A stretch of 64,000 nucleotides of DNA from Flavobacteriales bacterium (GTDB taxonomy: Bacteria; Bacteroidota; Bacteroidia; Flavobacteriales_F; PHOS-HE28), in assembly GCA_019638085.1 (NCBI GenBank), contig JAHBUL010000022.1, positions 1 to 64,000 on the forward strand. Reading direction: 5' to 3'. Each line of letters begins with the position of its first letter. The first letter of the stretch is position 1. Of this stretch, positions 51,107 through 61,054 are shown piece after piece. Under the pieces are notes generated by a model. It worked only from the letters and a program-made list of their open reading frames with translations, was not told where the DNA came from and searched no databases. Position numbers and translations under genes: made by a program.

Positions 51107-52417
51107 ATGGCGGGCATCCTGCTCACATGCGGCTATGTCGCACTCTTCCTCTACCTGATCGCTCGATGGCGCTTCTTTGAAGTGCCCAGCCTCAGCAAAC
51201 GCTCCATAGGTGCCCTGTTCCTACTGAAGGTGGTAGCAGGTACGGTGCTCTGGGGGGTGTACACCTATTACTATACCGATCGCTCAACGGCGGACATCTT
51301 CAAGTTCTTCGATGACGGCAACGTGATGTTCAGCGCACTACCCGCGCATCCACTGGATTACCTGCAGATGCTCACGGGTATCGGTAATGATGGACCCCGG
51401 TTCGATGAGCGCTATTACACGGTGATGAACCATTGGTACCGTCAGTATGATACGGGCTATTACAACGATGCCCACACCATGATCCGATACAGCGCGCTGG
51501 TGCGGCTTTTCTCCTTTGGGGTATACCATGTGCATACGGTCTTCTCCGCGTTCCTTTCACTGATAGGGTTGGTGGCGTTGTACAAGATCTTCATCGGTTT
51601 CGTGCCGGGCCTGGGCCGCTTGCTGATGGCCGGCCTGTTCCTGTGGCCCAGCGTACTCTTCTGGGGAAGTGCACCGATCAAGGAAGCCCTGCTCTTTCTG
51701 GGGCTGGGCTTGTTCCTGCTCCAAGTCTTCCGATGGATGAAAGGACCCTTACCGTGGACCGGCTGGCTGCTGATGCTCCTCGGGCTGCTGATACAGCTGG
51801 GGCTGAAATCCTATGTGCTGGCGTGCATGGTACCCGGCCTGTTCGCGCTCATCTGGTGCCGCCGTACCGGCGATCGGCATGCGGTACTGAAGTTCGGGGT
51901 GGCACATGTGATCGCAGCATTGATCATTCTGGCTCTGCCCATGGTCGCTCCCAGCCTTGATATATTGGGGATCATCCAGCAGAAACAACGGGACATGCTC
52001 GGCTTGGTGGCCGCCATGGCCCCGGGTAGTTATATCCCTACCCCGCTGATGGAGCCGACACTCATCGGCATGATCAAGCAGGTGCCACACGCTCTTTTCC
52101 TCACTTTTCTCTCTCCGCTGGTCACGTGGGACAGCGGGGCAATGGGGCTTCTGGGTGCGTTGGAGAACGTATTGCTCCTGCTGTTGGTCCCCGCAGCGAT
52201 CTTCTTCGCCAAACCGTGGCCCCGGATCGACCTTCCAATGCTCCTCTATTCCGTGGCTTTCTGCCTGATCCTCGGTTTGCTGATCGGCTGGACCACACCG
52301 GTGGTGGGTGCCTTAATGCGGTACCGGGTGCCGATGCTCCCGTTCTACGCCATGGCGCTCCTGCTGATCGTGGACCCACACAAATTGGCTCGTTGGCCGC
52401 TATTCCGAACACCATGA
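51107..52417 (+). CDS. Polytopic membrane protein of unknown function
   Basis: A 436-residue protein with about ten hydrophobic segments. Signatures: VYTYYYTDRSTADIFKFFDDG in an outer loop; LFLWPSVLFWGSAPIKEALLFLGLGLFLL; and YRVPMLPFYAMALLLI at the end. The layout (aromatic periplasmic loops, basic cytosolic ends) is like that of O-antigen polymerase or GT-C glycosyltransferase families, but no motif proves this. The start at 51107 follows the TACATTTG box; the open frame upstream overlaps pyrF antisense and is rejected. The amidohydrolase gene overlaps its stop, so both are co-expressed. Confidence 0.7.
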   Translation: MAGILLTCGYVALFLYLIARWRFFEVPSLSKRSIGALFLLKVVAGTVLWGVYTYYYTDRSTADIFKFFDDGNVMFSALPAHPLDYLQMLTGIGNDGPRFDERYYTVMNHWYRQYDTGYYNDAHTMIRYSALVRLFSFGVYHVHTVFSAFLSLIGLVALYKIFIGFVPGLGRLLMAGLFLWPSVLFWGSAPIKEALLFLGLGLFLLQVFRWMKGPLPWTGWLLMLLGLLIQLGLKSYVLACMVPGLFALIWCRRTGDRHAVLKFGVAHVIAALIILALPMVAPSLDILGIIQQKQRDMLGLVAAMAPGSYIPTPLMEPTLIGMIKQVPHALFLTFLSPLVTWDSGAMGLLGALENVLLLLLVPAAIFFAKPWPRIDLPMLLYSVAFCLILGLLIGWTTPVVGALMRYRVPMLPFYAMALLLIVDPHKLARWPLFRTP

Positions 52418-54057
52418 GAAACTTCACCCCTGCCCTGTTGGTAGCAATGCTTTTGCTGAACTCCTGCGCCTATAGGAACAAGGAGGCCGACCTGGTGGTG
52501 CGTAATGCACGGATCATGAGCATGGACGAGGCGGGCACCACCTATACCGCCATGGCGATCAAGGACGGTCGCATCCTGGAACTCGGGGCCGAATACCAGA
52601 TCCTGAACCGCTACCGCGCGAAAGAGGTGTTCGACGCAGGCACGCGTTTTATCTATCCCGGCTTCATCGATGGGCACTGCCATTTCCTGGGCTATGGCCT
52701 GAACAAACAGAAGGTGGACCTCTCCGGTGCGCAGAGCTGGAGCGAGGCGCTTCGCCGCATCGAGGACTATGCTAAAGCTCATCCGGGAACGGGCTGGATA
52801 CTCGGTCGCGGCTGGGACCAGAATCGCTGGCCCGATAAGGCGAACCCAACGAACGACAGCCTGAACATCCTCTTCCCCGAGAGGCCCGTGCTGCTGCAGC
52901 GTGTGGACGGACATGCGGCCGTGGTGAACCAAAAAGCATTGGACAGCGCGCAGCTGACCGCGGAAAGCACCATTGCCGGTGGACTGCTGGCAAAAAAGGA
53001 CGGAAAGCTCACCGGTTTACTACTGGACAATGCGGTGAGCGTATTCCAGCAGATCTTTGAAGATGTGGATGAGCCGACCAAGCGCCAAGCCTTGTTGGAT
53101 GCACAAAAGGACTGCTTCGCCGTGGGGCTCACCATGGTCTGCGATGCAGGCCTGGATGCAGGTACCATCGACCTGATGAAGCGGATGCAGGAGGAAGGCA
53201 CCTTGAAGATGAGGGTGTATGCCATGCTCGCAGATGACAGCCTGAATTTTCAACGCTTTGCGGACGGCCCCTTGATCAGCGACCGCTTGATCGTGCGTGC
53301 GGTGAAGTGTTATGCCGACGGTGCGCTGGGTTCCCGCGGAGCCTTGCTGTTGAAGCCCTATAGTGATGATCCCAGTGCTGGCCATGGCTTGCAGCTTGCT
53401 TCACGGGAGCACTTTGTAAAGGTGGCGCAGTGGTGCAAGGACAACGGCTTCCAGATGGCCACCCATTGCATAGGCGACAGTGCGAGCCGCCTGCTGCTCG
53501 GGGTTTATGGCGAAGTGCTCCAAGGCACCAACGACCTGCGCTGGAGGATCGAGCACGCCCAGTGCATGGATCCTGCGGACTTTGATCTATTCGGAAAATC
53601 CAACATCATTCCCAGCGTGCAGCCCACGCACGCTACCAGCGATATGCTTTGGGCCGTGGACCGCTTGGGGCCGGAACGGCTGGCGAATGCGTATGCGAAC
53701 AAGCGACTGATGCAGCAGAACGGCATGCTGGCCTTGGGAACGGATTTTCCGGTGGAGGGGATCGATCCCTTAAAAACCTTCTATGCCGCGGTGATCCGAA
53801 AAAACGATGCGGGCATTCCGCCAGAGGGATTCCAGATGAAGGATGCTTTGAGCCGTGAGGAGGCACTACGCGGAATGACGATCTGGAATGCGCTGGCCAC
53901 CTTTACAGAAAAGGATCTCGGCAGTTTGGAGGTGGGCAAGCGGGCGGATTTCACGGTGCTGGATCGTGACCTGCTACAAACGGAGGAAGATCAGTTGCTG
54001 AAGGCCAAGGTGCTGGCCACGTACGTGAATGGAGAGGCCGTTTGGTCTGAGCTTTAA
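52414..54057 (+). CDS. YtcJ-like amidohydrolase, lipoprotein
   Basis: A 547-residue metal-dependent hydrolase of amidohydrolase family 3. The lipobox is LLLNSC (Cys18). The metal-binding motif FIDGHCHFLGYG, the KCYADGALGSRGALLL segment, MATHCIGDSASR, IEHAQCM and the late LALGTDFPVEG place it in the YtcJ group, which act on unidentified amides or N-acyl compounds. Its ATG overlaps the stop of the membrane protein gene (ATGA). The TAA stop overlaps the stop of the convergent DinB gene. Confidence 0.88.
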   Translation: MRNFTPALLVAMLLLNSCAYRNKEADLVVRNARIMSMDEAGTTYTAMAIKDGRILELGAEYQILNRYRAKEVFDAGTRFIYPGFIDGHCHFLGYGLNKQKVDLSGAQSWSEALRRIEDYAKAHPGTGWILGRGWDQNRWPDKANPTNDSLNILFPERPVLLQRVDGHAAVVNQKALDSAQLTAESTIAGGLLAKKDGKLTGLLLDNAVSVFQQIFEDVDEPTKRQALLDAQKDCFAVGLTMVCDAGLDAGTIDLMKRMQEEGTLKMRVYAMLADDSLNFQRFADGPLISDRLIVRAVKCYADGALGSRGALLLKPYSDDPSAGHGLQLASREHFVKVAQWCKDNGFQMATHCIGDSASRLLLGVYGEVLQGTNDLRWRIEHAQCMDPADFDLFGKSNIIPSVQPTHATSDMLWAVDRLGPERLANAYANKRLMQQNGMLALGTDFPVEGIDPLKTFYAAVIRKNDAGIPPEGFQMKDALSREEALRGMTIWNALATFTEKDLGSLEVGKRADFTVLDRDLLQTEEDQLLKAKVLATYVNGEAVWSEL

Positions 54058-54653
54058 CGGACTGAAAGCACCGAAGCCTGCGCCGCCTCCAATTGAACCA
54101 AGGCGCGCGCTGCCTGAAGAAAGTGTCGCTCTTGATGTGCGATCATAAAGCGGAAGGCATCACCGATCTTGAACCTGAGGATCGGTCCGAGCGTGCTGGT
54201 GACACGTGGCCCTTCCCAACCCATCGTTCGTGCCTGCTCCAACAAGCTCAGCTGATCATCCAGCATGCGTTGAAATTCCCGTACGCTCTCCTTTCCCTTT
54301 GCGCCAGCGGCCTTAGGCTCAAATAGCCACAGGGTGCGCATGGGCTTGGGAATGAGGCCATCCGGCGAGGGCTTCATGCTCACTGTGAGTTTCCCCCCCC
54401 ATTTCCCGGGTGAGAATTCAGTGTCCATGGCCAGCGCCTCCTCCTTGGCATAGATCCGCTTCAACCGCTTGGTGTAATGGCCACTGTTGATGTTGAGGTG
54501 CTCGATCACTTCCAACATGCTCCACGCTTGGGGTGTTGGACGGGAGATCAAAAGCTCCAAGGGTAGTTCGGCCCATTTCCTCAACAGACTGACCTGATCT
54601 TCCACGGCAGCATGCAACTCGTCGATCAGGTTGATGGTCTTCATCGCATTCAT
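54054..54653 (-). CDS. DinB-family protein
   Basis: A 199-residue four-helix-bundle protein of the DinB/YfiT group. Typical features are PQAWSMLEVIEHLNINSGHYTKRL and MIAHQERHFLQAAR near the C-terminus, with His residues that may bind a metal. Members are often thiol- or metal-dependent transferases. The start at 54653 (MNAMKTIN) is taken because TTGCTTTG (complement of 54661-54668) is 7 bases upstream; 54644 is also possible. Confidence 0.82.
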   Translation of the reverse strand: MNAMKTINLIDELHAAVEDQVSLLRKWAELPLELLISRPTPQAWSMLEVIEHLNINSGHYTKRLKRIYAKEEALAMDTEFSPGKWGGKLTVSMKPSPDGLIPKPMRTLWLFEPKAAGAKGKESVREFQRMLDDQLSLLEQARTMGWEGPRVTSTLGPILRFKIGDAFRFMIAHQERHFLQAARALVQLEAAQASVLSVR

Positions 54654-54711
54654 GATGGTGCAAAGCAAGGCTGCATGCAGCAAAATTGCACTTGACCTAC
54701 ATCAAGAAGCT

Positions 54712-55275
54712 TCACCGCCGGGCACGCAGGCGACTGAAGGTCTCCGCGCTCATACCGAGGTAGCTGGCGATATCCTTCTGCGGCACCAACTGCAAAAGAT
54801 GCGGGCTTCTTGCCATCAAGCGATCATAGCGTTCCTGGGCTCCCATGGTGAGCTGCTCCACCTCGCGGGTTGCCCGTGCCACCACTACTTCCTCCAGCAG
54901 CAAGCGGCCAAAGCGCTCCATGACCGGAAACTGCTTGTACAATCGTTGCAGATCTGCATACCCGATGGAGAACAACACGGTGTGCGATACCGCCTGGAGC
55001 ACAAACCGACTGGGTGTCTGTGAAATAAAGGAGTCGTAAACACCACTCCAGCTGCCCCCATACGCGAAACCGATACAGGCCTCCACTCCGTCATGTTCGA
55101 AATAGATCCGCTGCACACCTTCCTTCACGATGCTGAACCACGCCTCCACCTGGTCCGTAGCCGTGATCACTGCACCCTTTTGGAATATCCGTTCCTGCCA
55201 ACAGGCGGCCACTTCCTCCCATTCAGCATCGCTGAGCACCACGTACCGCTCGATGGTAGCACGCACCGGCTCCAT
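54712..55275 (-). CDS. Crp/Fnr-family transcriptional regulator
   Basis: A 187-residue regulator with a cyclic-nucleotide-binding-like beta roll (about 25-115: ITATDQVEAWFSIVKEGVQRIYF) and a C-terminal winged helix (LVPQKDIASYLGMSAETFSRLRARR). The effector is unknown; there are no Cys residues arranged for an Fe-S cluster. It follows the patatin gene without any gap (TGA then ATG), so the two form an operon. Confidence 0.88.
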   Translation of the reverse strand: MEPVRATIERYVVLSDAEWEEVAACWQERIFQKGAVITATDQVEAWFSIVKEGVQRIYFEHDGVEACIGFAYGGSWSGVYDSFISQTPSRFVLQAVSHTVLFSIGYADLQRLYKQFPVMERFGRLLLEEVVVARATREVEQLTMGAQERYDRLMARSPHLLQLVPQKDIASYLGMSAETFSRLRARR

Positions 55276-56016
55276 TCAACGCTTTTTGGCCATTAACTCG
55301 GCGGCCCACGCATAGCCGATCTGCTCAATATTTGACATTTTGCTCAGCTCGAACATGTTGAAGCGCGAGAGTTCCGGCGGTTCAACGAAGAGGTAGCAGC
55401 CCCGCGCCGAACGCATCACCATCTCCCGGAAATTCAAGTGCCAGATGCGATCCATGGTGCGCATCACGCCGCGTTTGCCCGGTACAAAAACCGGCAGCGG
55501 GTTCACATGTACTGCTATCACGCGGTCCTTTTCCTTCAGAAAGGGTTCAACGGGTAGGTTGTTGCTCATTCCTCCATCCACATGGAAGATTCCGTTCACC
55601 TTCACCGGTGGAAATACCAAGGGGATGGCACATGAAGCCATCAAGGCCGGCAACAATTCGCCGTGGCTGAAGATGCGCTGTCCGCCGTTCTCCAGATCGG
55701 TGGCGGAGACGTGCAAGGGGATCGGCAACTCCTCGAAATACCGATGCCGGAGCGTTCGGCGCAGGAAACTCGCGATGCGCCTCGATGCAAAGGAGGGCCT
55801 GCGGATAAGTCTGGAACGCTTCAGTTCCGCGCTTATCAGCGTACTCACCTCAACTGTGCTGTATCCATCCGCGATCAATGCCCCGACCAATGCACCTGCA
55901 CTTGTTCCGGAGATCGCTGCAGGAATGACGCCCGCCTCGTGGAATGCCCGGAGCACCCCGATGTGTGCAGCACCGCGTATGCCGCCACCCGAAAGCACGA
56001 AGGGTCGTTTTTCCAT
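55276..56016 (-). CDS. Patatin-like phospholipase, cytosolic
   Basis: A 246-residue patatin-domain protein. The oxyanion loop is GGGIRGAAHIG, the nucleophile elbow GTSAG and the catalytic Asp in DGGMSNN; all are intact. It has no signal peptide or barrel, unlike the protein at 23959. It is the first gene of a two-gene operon with the Crp/Fnr regulator. Confidence 0.9.
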   Translation of the reverse strand: MEKRPFVLSGGGIRGAAHIGVLRAFHEAGVIPAAISGTSAGALVGALIADGYSTVEVSTLISAELKRSRLIRRPSFASRRIASFLRRTLRHRYFEELPIPLHVSATDLENGGQRIFSHGELLPALMASCAIPLVFPPVKVNGIFHVDGGMSNNLPVEPFLKEKDRVIAVHVNPLPVFVPGKRGVMRTMDRIWHLNFREMVMRSARGCYLFVEPPELSRFNMFELSKMSNIEQIGYAWAAELMAKKR

Positions 56017-56054
56017 CCGATTCTCGTGAACGACCGGGATACAAGCCGGAATCG

Positions 56055-58631
56055 CTATTCCTTAATGAAGCGCAGACCGGTGCCTGAAGGCATGCCGCGC
56101 AGATTCAACAGATACATTCCCGAACTTAATCCCACCACGGAGATCACTGCCGGAGCGCTATGCACTATACCGTGTTGCACGCGACGTCCGCTCACATCCA
56201 TGATCTCATATGTCACTTCACGGGTGGCAGGATCCAACCCGCGCAGGTTCAACCGATCAACTACGGGTACCGGCCATAGCTGCAGGTGCGTGGGGAGTTG
56301 TTCTTCGATCCCGACGGAGAAGATGAAGATGGTATCCGAGTTCGCGGAACAACCCATGCTGTCCGTGATGTGGACGAAGTAGTGGCCATTCTCCTCGGCT
56401 TCGATTTGCTGTCCTTCCGCACCCGGTATGGGCAGCGAATCCAAATACCACTGGTAGGTTGCTGCCAACGTACTTTCCAAGGTCAGGCCATCCGCTGTGA
56501 TCGTCACTTCCGGAAGCGGATTCGGCACTGCGATCAGCGTATCACTGGTTCCCAGACAACCTTCCGTTGTTTCCACCATGAGTTGCAGGGTATCGCCGGT
56601 GGTCCAAATGTCGCGTTGCTGCACACCGGTGCTCCACCAATAGCGGTACATGAAGTCCGGACCCGAGACCATCGCGCTATCCCCTTCGCAAAATGGCTGC
56701 TGCAACGTGAGTGGTACGTTCACATTGGTGGCGACCAATGCCGCAAAGGCATTCACCTTGCCGTGCCCGAAGCTGAAATTGGGCAATGTGTCGGTATAAA
56801 TATCGGAGAATGCCGAACCGATGATCGCATCGCGAACCGTGGTGTTCGTGGCACGCGGACATTTTTCCAACAGCAAAGCGGCTGTTCCCGCCACCACCGG
56901 GGAGGCGATGGAGGTGCCCCCGTTCCGCATGTGCAGGCTGTCGATCAGCTTCGCGGGATCGTTGGTCAGGAAGATCGCGAGGATATCCAACGGGCCCGCG
57001 CCGAAGGTGACATCGCCCGGTGCAGCTACATCGGGCTTTACCAAGCCCGTTCGCGAAGGTCCGCGGCTGCTGTTCATACTGATGTTCCCGGAGATGAAGC
57101 CAAGGTCCCGTGCGACGCCGCTAACATCTACATACTGCTGCTGATTGTTGTAATTGGCCACCGTGATCACCTGCGGTGAACAAGCCCACGAGTCCACCAT
57201 GCTCTGCTCATTGTCCGGAAGCACATACCGGGCTATGTCAGGGAAATCCACGCTATCGGGAATGTCCGAAATGATCTTCGAAGTGCCGAAAATGTCCGTG
57301 CTCCACACATCGAACAGGCCTGCACCAGTGGTGATGAAGCGGTAGTAGAGTTGCGATGTGGAATCCGGCTGGGGAATATAGACCTCCATGTGATATTGGC
57401 CACCCCGCAACTGCGCCTGCGTAAAGACCCTGCCGAGCTTATTCCCGCTCAGGGACCACAACGTATCCACCACGATCTGGCCCAAGGTGCCTTGGATGTT
57501 CCGGAAAGGGATCTGCCCCCTGAAGGAATAGCCACCGATCCGCTTGTCGGCTCCGATGCTGTACTGCACCTGGCGGAAGTCAGCCGTGTCGGCCCAGAGG
57601 TCGAAGTACACGGCCCCCACGTTCATGATGCTGTTCGGCTTGTATGCGAACCATGTGAAATTGGTATCCGCAGTAACCGTTGTGCGCAAATGGTACGGTG
57701 GGAAATTGCCGCTGTTCCCTGCGGCACAGACCAGCACGCGACCTGGCTGGTCCGTGATCAGCTGATCGATCATCAGCGCTGCAGGATCCAGCCCATCATG
57801 ACTGCCGTAGTACCCCCCCAAGCTGAGGTTGATGGCTACCGGACGCTGGAGCATGGCGGCTTGCTCCACAATATATCGCACAGCATCCACCACGGAACTG
57901 TTCCAATTGCTATGTCCCAGATCATTCGCCACGATGATGAGGTCCGCTTTGGGAGCAACACCTTCGCAATGCCCATTGCCATTGTTGTTGGCGGCTGCGG
58001 TGGCAGCTACCGTGGTCCCGTGGCCATACTGGTTGAACGGATCAACTGCCGGACATTCGCCTGCATTGATCGCTGTGCTGTCCCAAGCCTGACCATAGGT
58101 AAAGCCCGATGGCGTGAGCCAAGGATCGAAGGGGAAGGTCTGGTCCCAGTAGCGTAGCACACGGGTCCGGCCCGAGCTGTCCTGGAAATCCGGGTGCTGC
58201 AGTTCCAGTCCGGTATCGATAATGCCCATCAAAACGCCTTCGCCTTGATACGCTGATGGTAAGGGGTACAGCCCCGCATGCGCTTCATTCACATGGGCCT
58301 TCACCCGCATGCTGTCATTCAGCGTGTGCCCCTTGGACAGATCGAAAACGATGCTCCGGATGGCCTGCTCGTGTTCCAATTCCTTCACCCGATCCGCCGG
58401 AAAAGTTGCCTGCACCCAACCAGTGATGGCCATTTTCACCGTTCCCCCATGGGCGAGCGTGGCGCGTGAAACATCCACCGCATCTCCGCCGAGGAACAGG
58501 TCCACTTGGGCCGTGGGTTCGGCTGCTTCCAGCCATGCCTGCAACTGGAATCCCAATTTGGAAGGTCCTTGCGAAAAGGCCATGGACCCGATCGCCAGCA
58601 GGAGAACGAGGATTGAAGAACGTGATCTCAT
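56055..58631 (-). CDS. Subtilisin-like serine protease with T9SS sorting domain
   Basis: An 858-residue S8 peptidase with signal peptide SILVLLLAIGSMAFS. The catalytic triad is Asp139 (IIDTGLELQHPDF), His204 (YGHGTTVAATAAA) and Ser574 (GGTSIASPVVAGTAAL). After the protease domain come an Ig-like module and a C-terminal T9SS type A domain (LWPVPVVDRLNLRG, YEIMDVSGRRVQ, MYLLNLRG). It is an exported surface or released protease. TAACTTTA (complement of 58638-58645), one base off the -7 consensus, is 6 bases before the ATG at 58631. Confidence 0.92.
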   Translation of the reverse strand: MRSRSSILVLLLAIGSMAFSQGPSKLGFQLQAWLEAAEPTAQVDLFLGGDAVDVSRATLAHGGTVKMAITGWVQATFPADRVKELEHEQAIRSIVFDLSKGHTLNDSMRVKAHVNEAHAGLYPLPSAYQGEGVLMGIIDTGLELQHPDFQDSSGRTRVLRYWDQTFPFDPWLTPSGFTYGQAWDSTAINAGECPAVDPFNQYGHGTTVAATAAANNNGNGHCEGVAPKADLIIVANDLGHSNWNSSVVDAVRYIVEQAAMLQRPVAINLSLGGYYGSHDGLDPAALMIDQLITDQPGRVLVCAAGNSGNFPPYHLRTTVTADTNFTWFAYKPNSIMNVGAVYFDLWADTADFRQVQYSIGADKRIGGYSFRGQIPFRNIQGTLGQIVVDTLWSLSGNKLGRVFTQAQLRGGQYHMEVYIPQPDSTSQLYYRFITTGAGLFDVWSTDIFGTSKIISDIPDSVDFPDIARYVLPDNEQSMVDSWACSPQVITVANYNNQQQYVDVSGVARDLGFISGNISMNSSRGPSRTGLVKPDVAAPGDVTFGAGPLDILAIFLTNDPAKLIDSLHMRNGGTSIASPVVAGTAALLLEKCPRATNTTVRDAIIGSAFSDIYTDTLPNFSFGHGKVNAFAALVATNVNVPLTLQQPFCEGDSAMVSGPDFMYRYWWSTGVQQRDIWTTGDTLQLMVETTEGCLGTSDTLIAVPNPLPEVTITADGLTLESTLAATYQWYLDSLPIPGAEGQQIEAEENGHYFVHITDSMGCSANSDTIFIFSVGIEEQLPTHLQLWPVPVVDRLNLRGLDPATREVTYEIMDVSGRRVQHGIVHSAPAVISVVGLSSGMYLLNLRGMPSGTGLRFIKE

Positions 58632-58642
58632 CGGGGATAAAG

Positions 58643-59110
58643 TTAGTCGGGGTTCGCCGCGCACAACCGCTCGTAGGAAGGCACCGTGGACAGGAACTCA
58701 ATGCGCCCGTCCGCATGATCGATCCGGCAACAGAAATGCACCAAGCCGTTGGTCACCAGCAGGAAAGGCACCTTGAACACGGTATTGTATCGGGCAGCCT
58801 GCTCGAACGTGCTCCGGTCCACCTTCACTGCGGGGGCCTTGCACTCCACCAACAATACGGGTTTCCCCTGCCGGTCATGTACCAAGAGGTCGGCACGCTT
58901 GGTAAGCTTGTTCACCAATAGCTTGCGCTCCACGGCAACCAACGACAAGGGGCAACCGACATCATGCACCAAGTAGTTCAGCACGTGCTGGCGCACCCAC
59001 TCTTCAGGGGTAAGGAACACCCAAACGCGGCGGGCGGGATCGAAAATGTGTGCCCCCTCCGGCGCATGTTTAGTTTTGACACCATGATCGGGCAGGTTCA
59101 AGGCTTGCAT
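58643..59110 (-). CDS. HsdR-N-like (restriction enzyme N-terminal domain) protein
   Basis: A 155-residue protein with the HSDR_N_2 pattern: WVRQHVLNYLVHDVGCPLSLVAVERKL, then the nuclease-like core ADLLVHDRQGKPVLLVECKAP with D-x(n)-E-x-K residues, and a Gln-rich FEQAARYN. Similar stand-alone genes sit beside holA in Bacteroidetes. No HsdM, HsdS or other restriction gene is near, so it is unlikely to be a full restriction system. The start at 59110 lies 23 bases from the divergent AMP nucleosidase-like gene. Confidence 0.8.
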   Translation of the reverse strand: MQALNLPDHGVKTKHAPEGAHIFDPARRVWVFLTPEEWVRQHVLNYLVHDVGCPLSLVAVERKLLVNKLTKRADLLVHDRQGKPVLLVECKAPAVKVDRSTFEQAARYNTVFKVPFLLVTNGLVHFCCRIDHADGRIEFLSTVPSYERLCAANPD

Positions 59111-59133
59111 ACATCCACTAAGAACGAACAAAA

Positions 59134-59907
59134 GTGCATACCAAAGAAGACATCGTGAAGAATTGGCTGCCCCGGTATACCGGCGTGGCCTTGGAAGATT
59201 TCAAGCCGTACGTACTGCTCACCAACTTCGACAACTACCTGGACATCTTCGCGGAGCAGACCGGCGCCACCCAACATGGGCAGGGCAAACCGATGCAGGT
59301 GGCCATCGCCGAGGACATGGTGATGATCAACTTCGGGATGGGCAGCCCCACTGCGGCCACCGTTATGGACCTGTTGAGCGCCATCGCCCCGAAGGCCGTG
59401 CTTTTCCTGGGAAAGTGCGGTGGCATCAAGAAGAAGAACGAACTCGGCGACCTGATCCTGCCCATCGCCGCCATTCGTGGGGAAGGAACCAGCAACGACT
59501 ACTTCGCACCGGAGGTGCCAGCACTGCCGAGCTTCATGATCCACCGCGCAGTGAGCGGCGTGATCCGCGACATGGAACTGGACTATTGGAGCGGCACGGT
59601 CTATACCACCAACCGTCGCGTGTGGGAGCACGATGAAGTCTTCAAGGAGCGCCTGCGTCGCGACCGCTGCATGGCCGTGGACATGGAAACGGCCACGATC
59701 TTCATCACCGGTTTCTACAACGAGATCTCCACGGGTGCCCTGCTGCTGGTGAGCGATCAGCCCATGGTACCTGAGGGCGTGAAGACCAGCGAGAGCGATA
59801 AGAAGGTCACCGGCAACTTCGCGGAGAACCATGTGAAGGTGGGCATCGCCTCCTTGCGTGACATCATCAACGAAGGCCGCTCAGTGAAGCATTTGCGGTT
59901 CGAGTGA
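59134..59907 (+). CDS. AMP nucleosidase-like nucleoside phosphorylase
   Basis: A 257-residue phosphorylase-superfamily enzyme. It has NFGMGSPTAATVMDLLSAI, VLFLGKCGGIKKKNELGDLILPIAAIRGEGTSNDYF and the nucleoside-binding MAVDMETATIF. This set is the pattern of AMP nucleosidase-type proteins in Bacteroidetes, which release adenine from AMP or handle related nucleosides. The start is a GTG at 59134, since no ATG precedes the conserved region. Confidence 0.85.
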   Translation: MHTKEDIVKNWLPRYTGVALEDFKPYVLLTNFDNYLDIFAEQTGATQHGQGKPMQVAIAEDMVMINFGMGSPTAATVMDLLSAIAPKAVLFLGKCGGIKKKNELGDLILPIAAIRGEGTSNDYFAPEVPALPSFMIHRAVSGVIRDMELDYWSGTVYTTNRRVWEHDEVFKERLRRDRCMAVDMETATIFITGFYNEISTGALLLVSDQPMVPEGVKTSESDKKVTGNFAENHVKVGIASLRDIINEGRSVKHLRFE

Positions 59908-60006
59908 GGCAAGTGGGCAGAATAGAACGCAGATGACGCGGAAAGAGCGGATCAACGCTGACCTGAATGAGCGCGAACGGCCGGGCGGAATGAATACCTT
60001 GGTACC

Positions 60007-61020
60007 ATGAGCACGGGAGACGATTTTCGGAAGATCAGAAAGGAGATCGCCGCTGGCAACTTCAAGCCCATCTATTTCCTGCACGGTGAAGAGCCATTCT
60101 TCATCGATCGTTTGGCGGCGGAGATCGAGCTCCATGCCTTGCAGGATCACGAAAAGGATTTCAACCTCACTATCCTCTACGGTCGTGATACCGACCCGGA
60201 TACCGTGAAGGACGCCTGCCTGCGCTATCCCATGATGGCGGAGCGACAGGTGGTGGTGCTCCGCGAGGCACAGACCTGGCGGGTCGACGCTTTCGAAAAG
60301 ATGGAGGCCTACTTCAAGAACCCCACGCCCACCACCGTGCTGGTGATCTGCTACAAGCACAAGAAAGCGGACGGCCGAAAGACGTGGCTGAAGGACCTCG
60401 GCAAGAAACAGGTGGTCTTCACCAGCGATAAGCTCAAAGAGGAGAAGCTGCCGGAATGGATCCAGAAGTACGTCACCTTCCACAAGCGCCGGATCGGGCC
60501 GGTGGAATCGAAACTGCTGGCGGACCACCTCGGTAGCGACCTGGGCAAGCTCACGAACGAAGTGGAAAAGCTCTGCATCGTGATCGAGGAGGGCGGCACC
60601 ATCACCGGCGAGCTGATCGAGCGCAACGTAGGCATCAGCAAGGACTACAACATCTTCGAGCTGCAGAAAGCCATCGGCATGCGCGACCATCCGCGGGCGC
60701 AGCGCATCGCGCAATTCCTGTCCACGGACAAGAGTTCACCACTGGTCCTTACCGTGGGCCTGCTCAGCTCATACTTCGGAAAACTCGGCATCGTGCATGC
60801 GAACCAAGGCAAGGCGCAGGGCGAATTAGCCGCAGCATTGAAGGTCCCGCCGTTCTTCGTGAAGGACTACGCCAACGCCGCACGCTTCTATCCGCCTGAA
60901 AAATTGCGTGAGGTGCAACACCTGCTCCGCGAAACCGATCTGCGCAGCAAAGGCGTGGGCAACACGAGCGCGGACGGCGGAGAGCTTTTGCGGGAGCTTT
61001 TGGTCAGAGTGATGGTTTGA
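60007..61020 (+). CDS. holA: DNA polymerase III subunit delta
   Basis: A 337-residue clamp-loader subunit. It begins IRKEIAAGNFKPIYFLHGEE and has an AAA-like domain followed by helical domains (AIGMRDHPRAQRIAQFLSTD, LLSSYFGKLGIVH). A TACCTTGG box (59995-60002) is 4 bases before the ATG. The order HsdR-N, AMP nucleosidase-like, holA resembles the neighbourhood seen in other Bacteroidetes. Confidence 0.92.
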   Translation: MSTGDDFRKIRKEIAAGNFKPIYFLHGEEPFFIDRLAAEIELHALQDHEKDFNLTILYGRDTDPDTVKDACLRYPMMAERQVVVLREAQTWRVDAFEKMEAYFKNPTPTTVLVICYKHKKADGRKTWLKDLGKKQVVFTSDKLKEEKLPEWIQKYVTFHKRRIGPVESKLLADHLGSDLGKLTNEVEKLCIVIEEGGTITGELIERNVGISKDYNIFELQKAIGMRDHPRAQRIAQFLSTDKSSPLVLTVGLLSSYFGKLGIVHANQGKAQGELAAALKVPPFFVKDYANAARFYPPEKLREVQHLLRETDLRSKGVGNTSADGGELLRELLVRVMV

Positions 61021-61054
61021 GTCAGTTGTCCGTTGTTCGTTGTCAGGCGTTCAC

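Noticed and set aside
58643-59110. A restriction-modification or phage-defence locus around the HsdR-N gene
   Set aside because: There is no methylase, specificity subunit or helicase nearby; the gene looks like a stand-alone housekeeping neighbour of holA.
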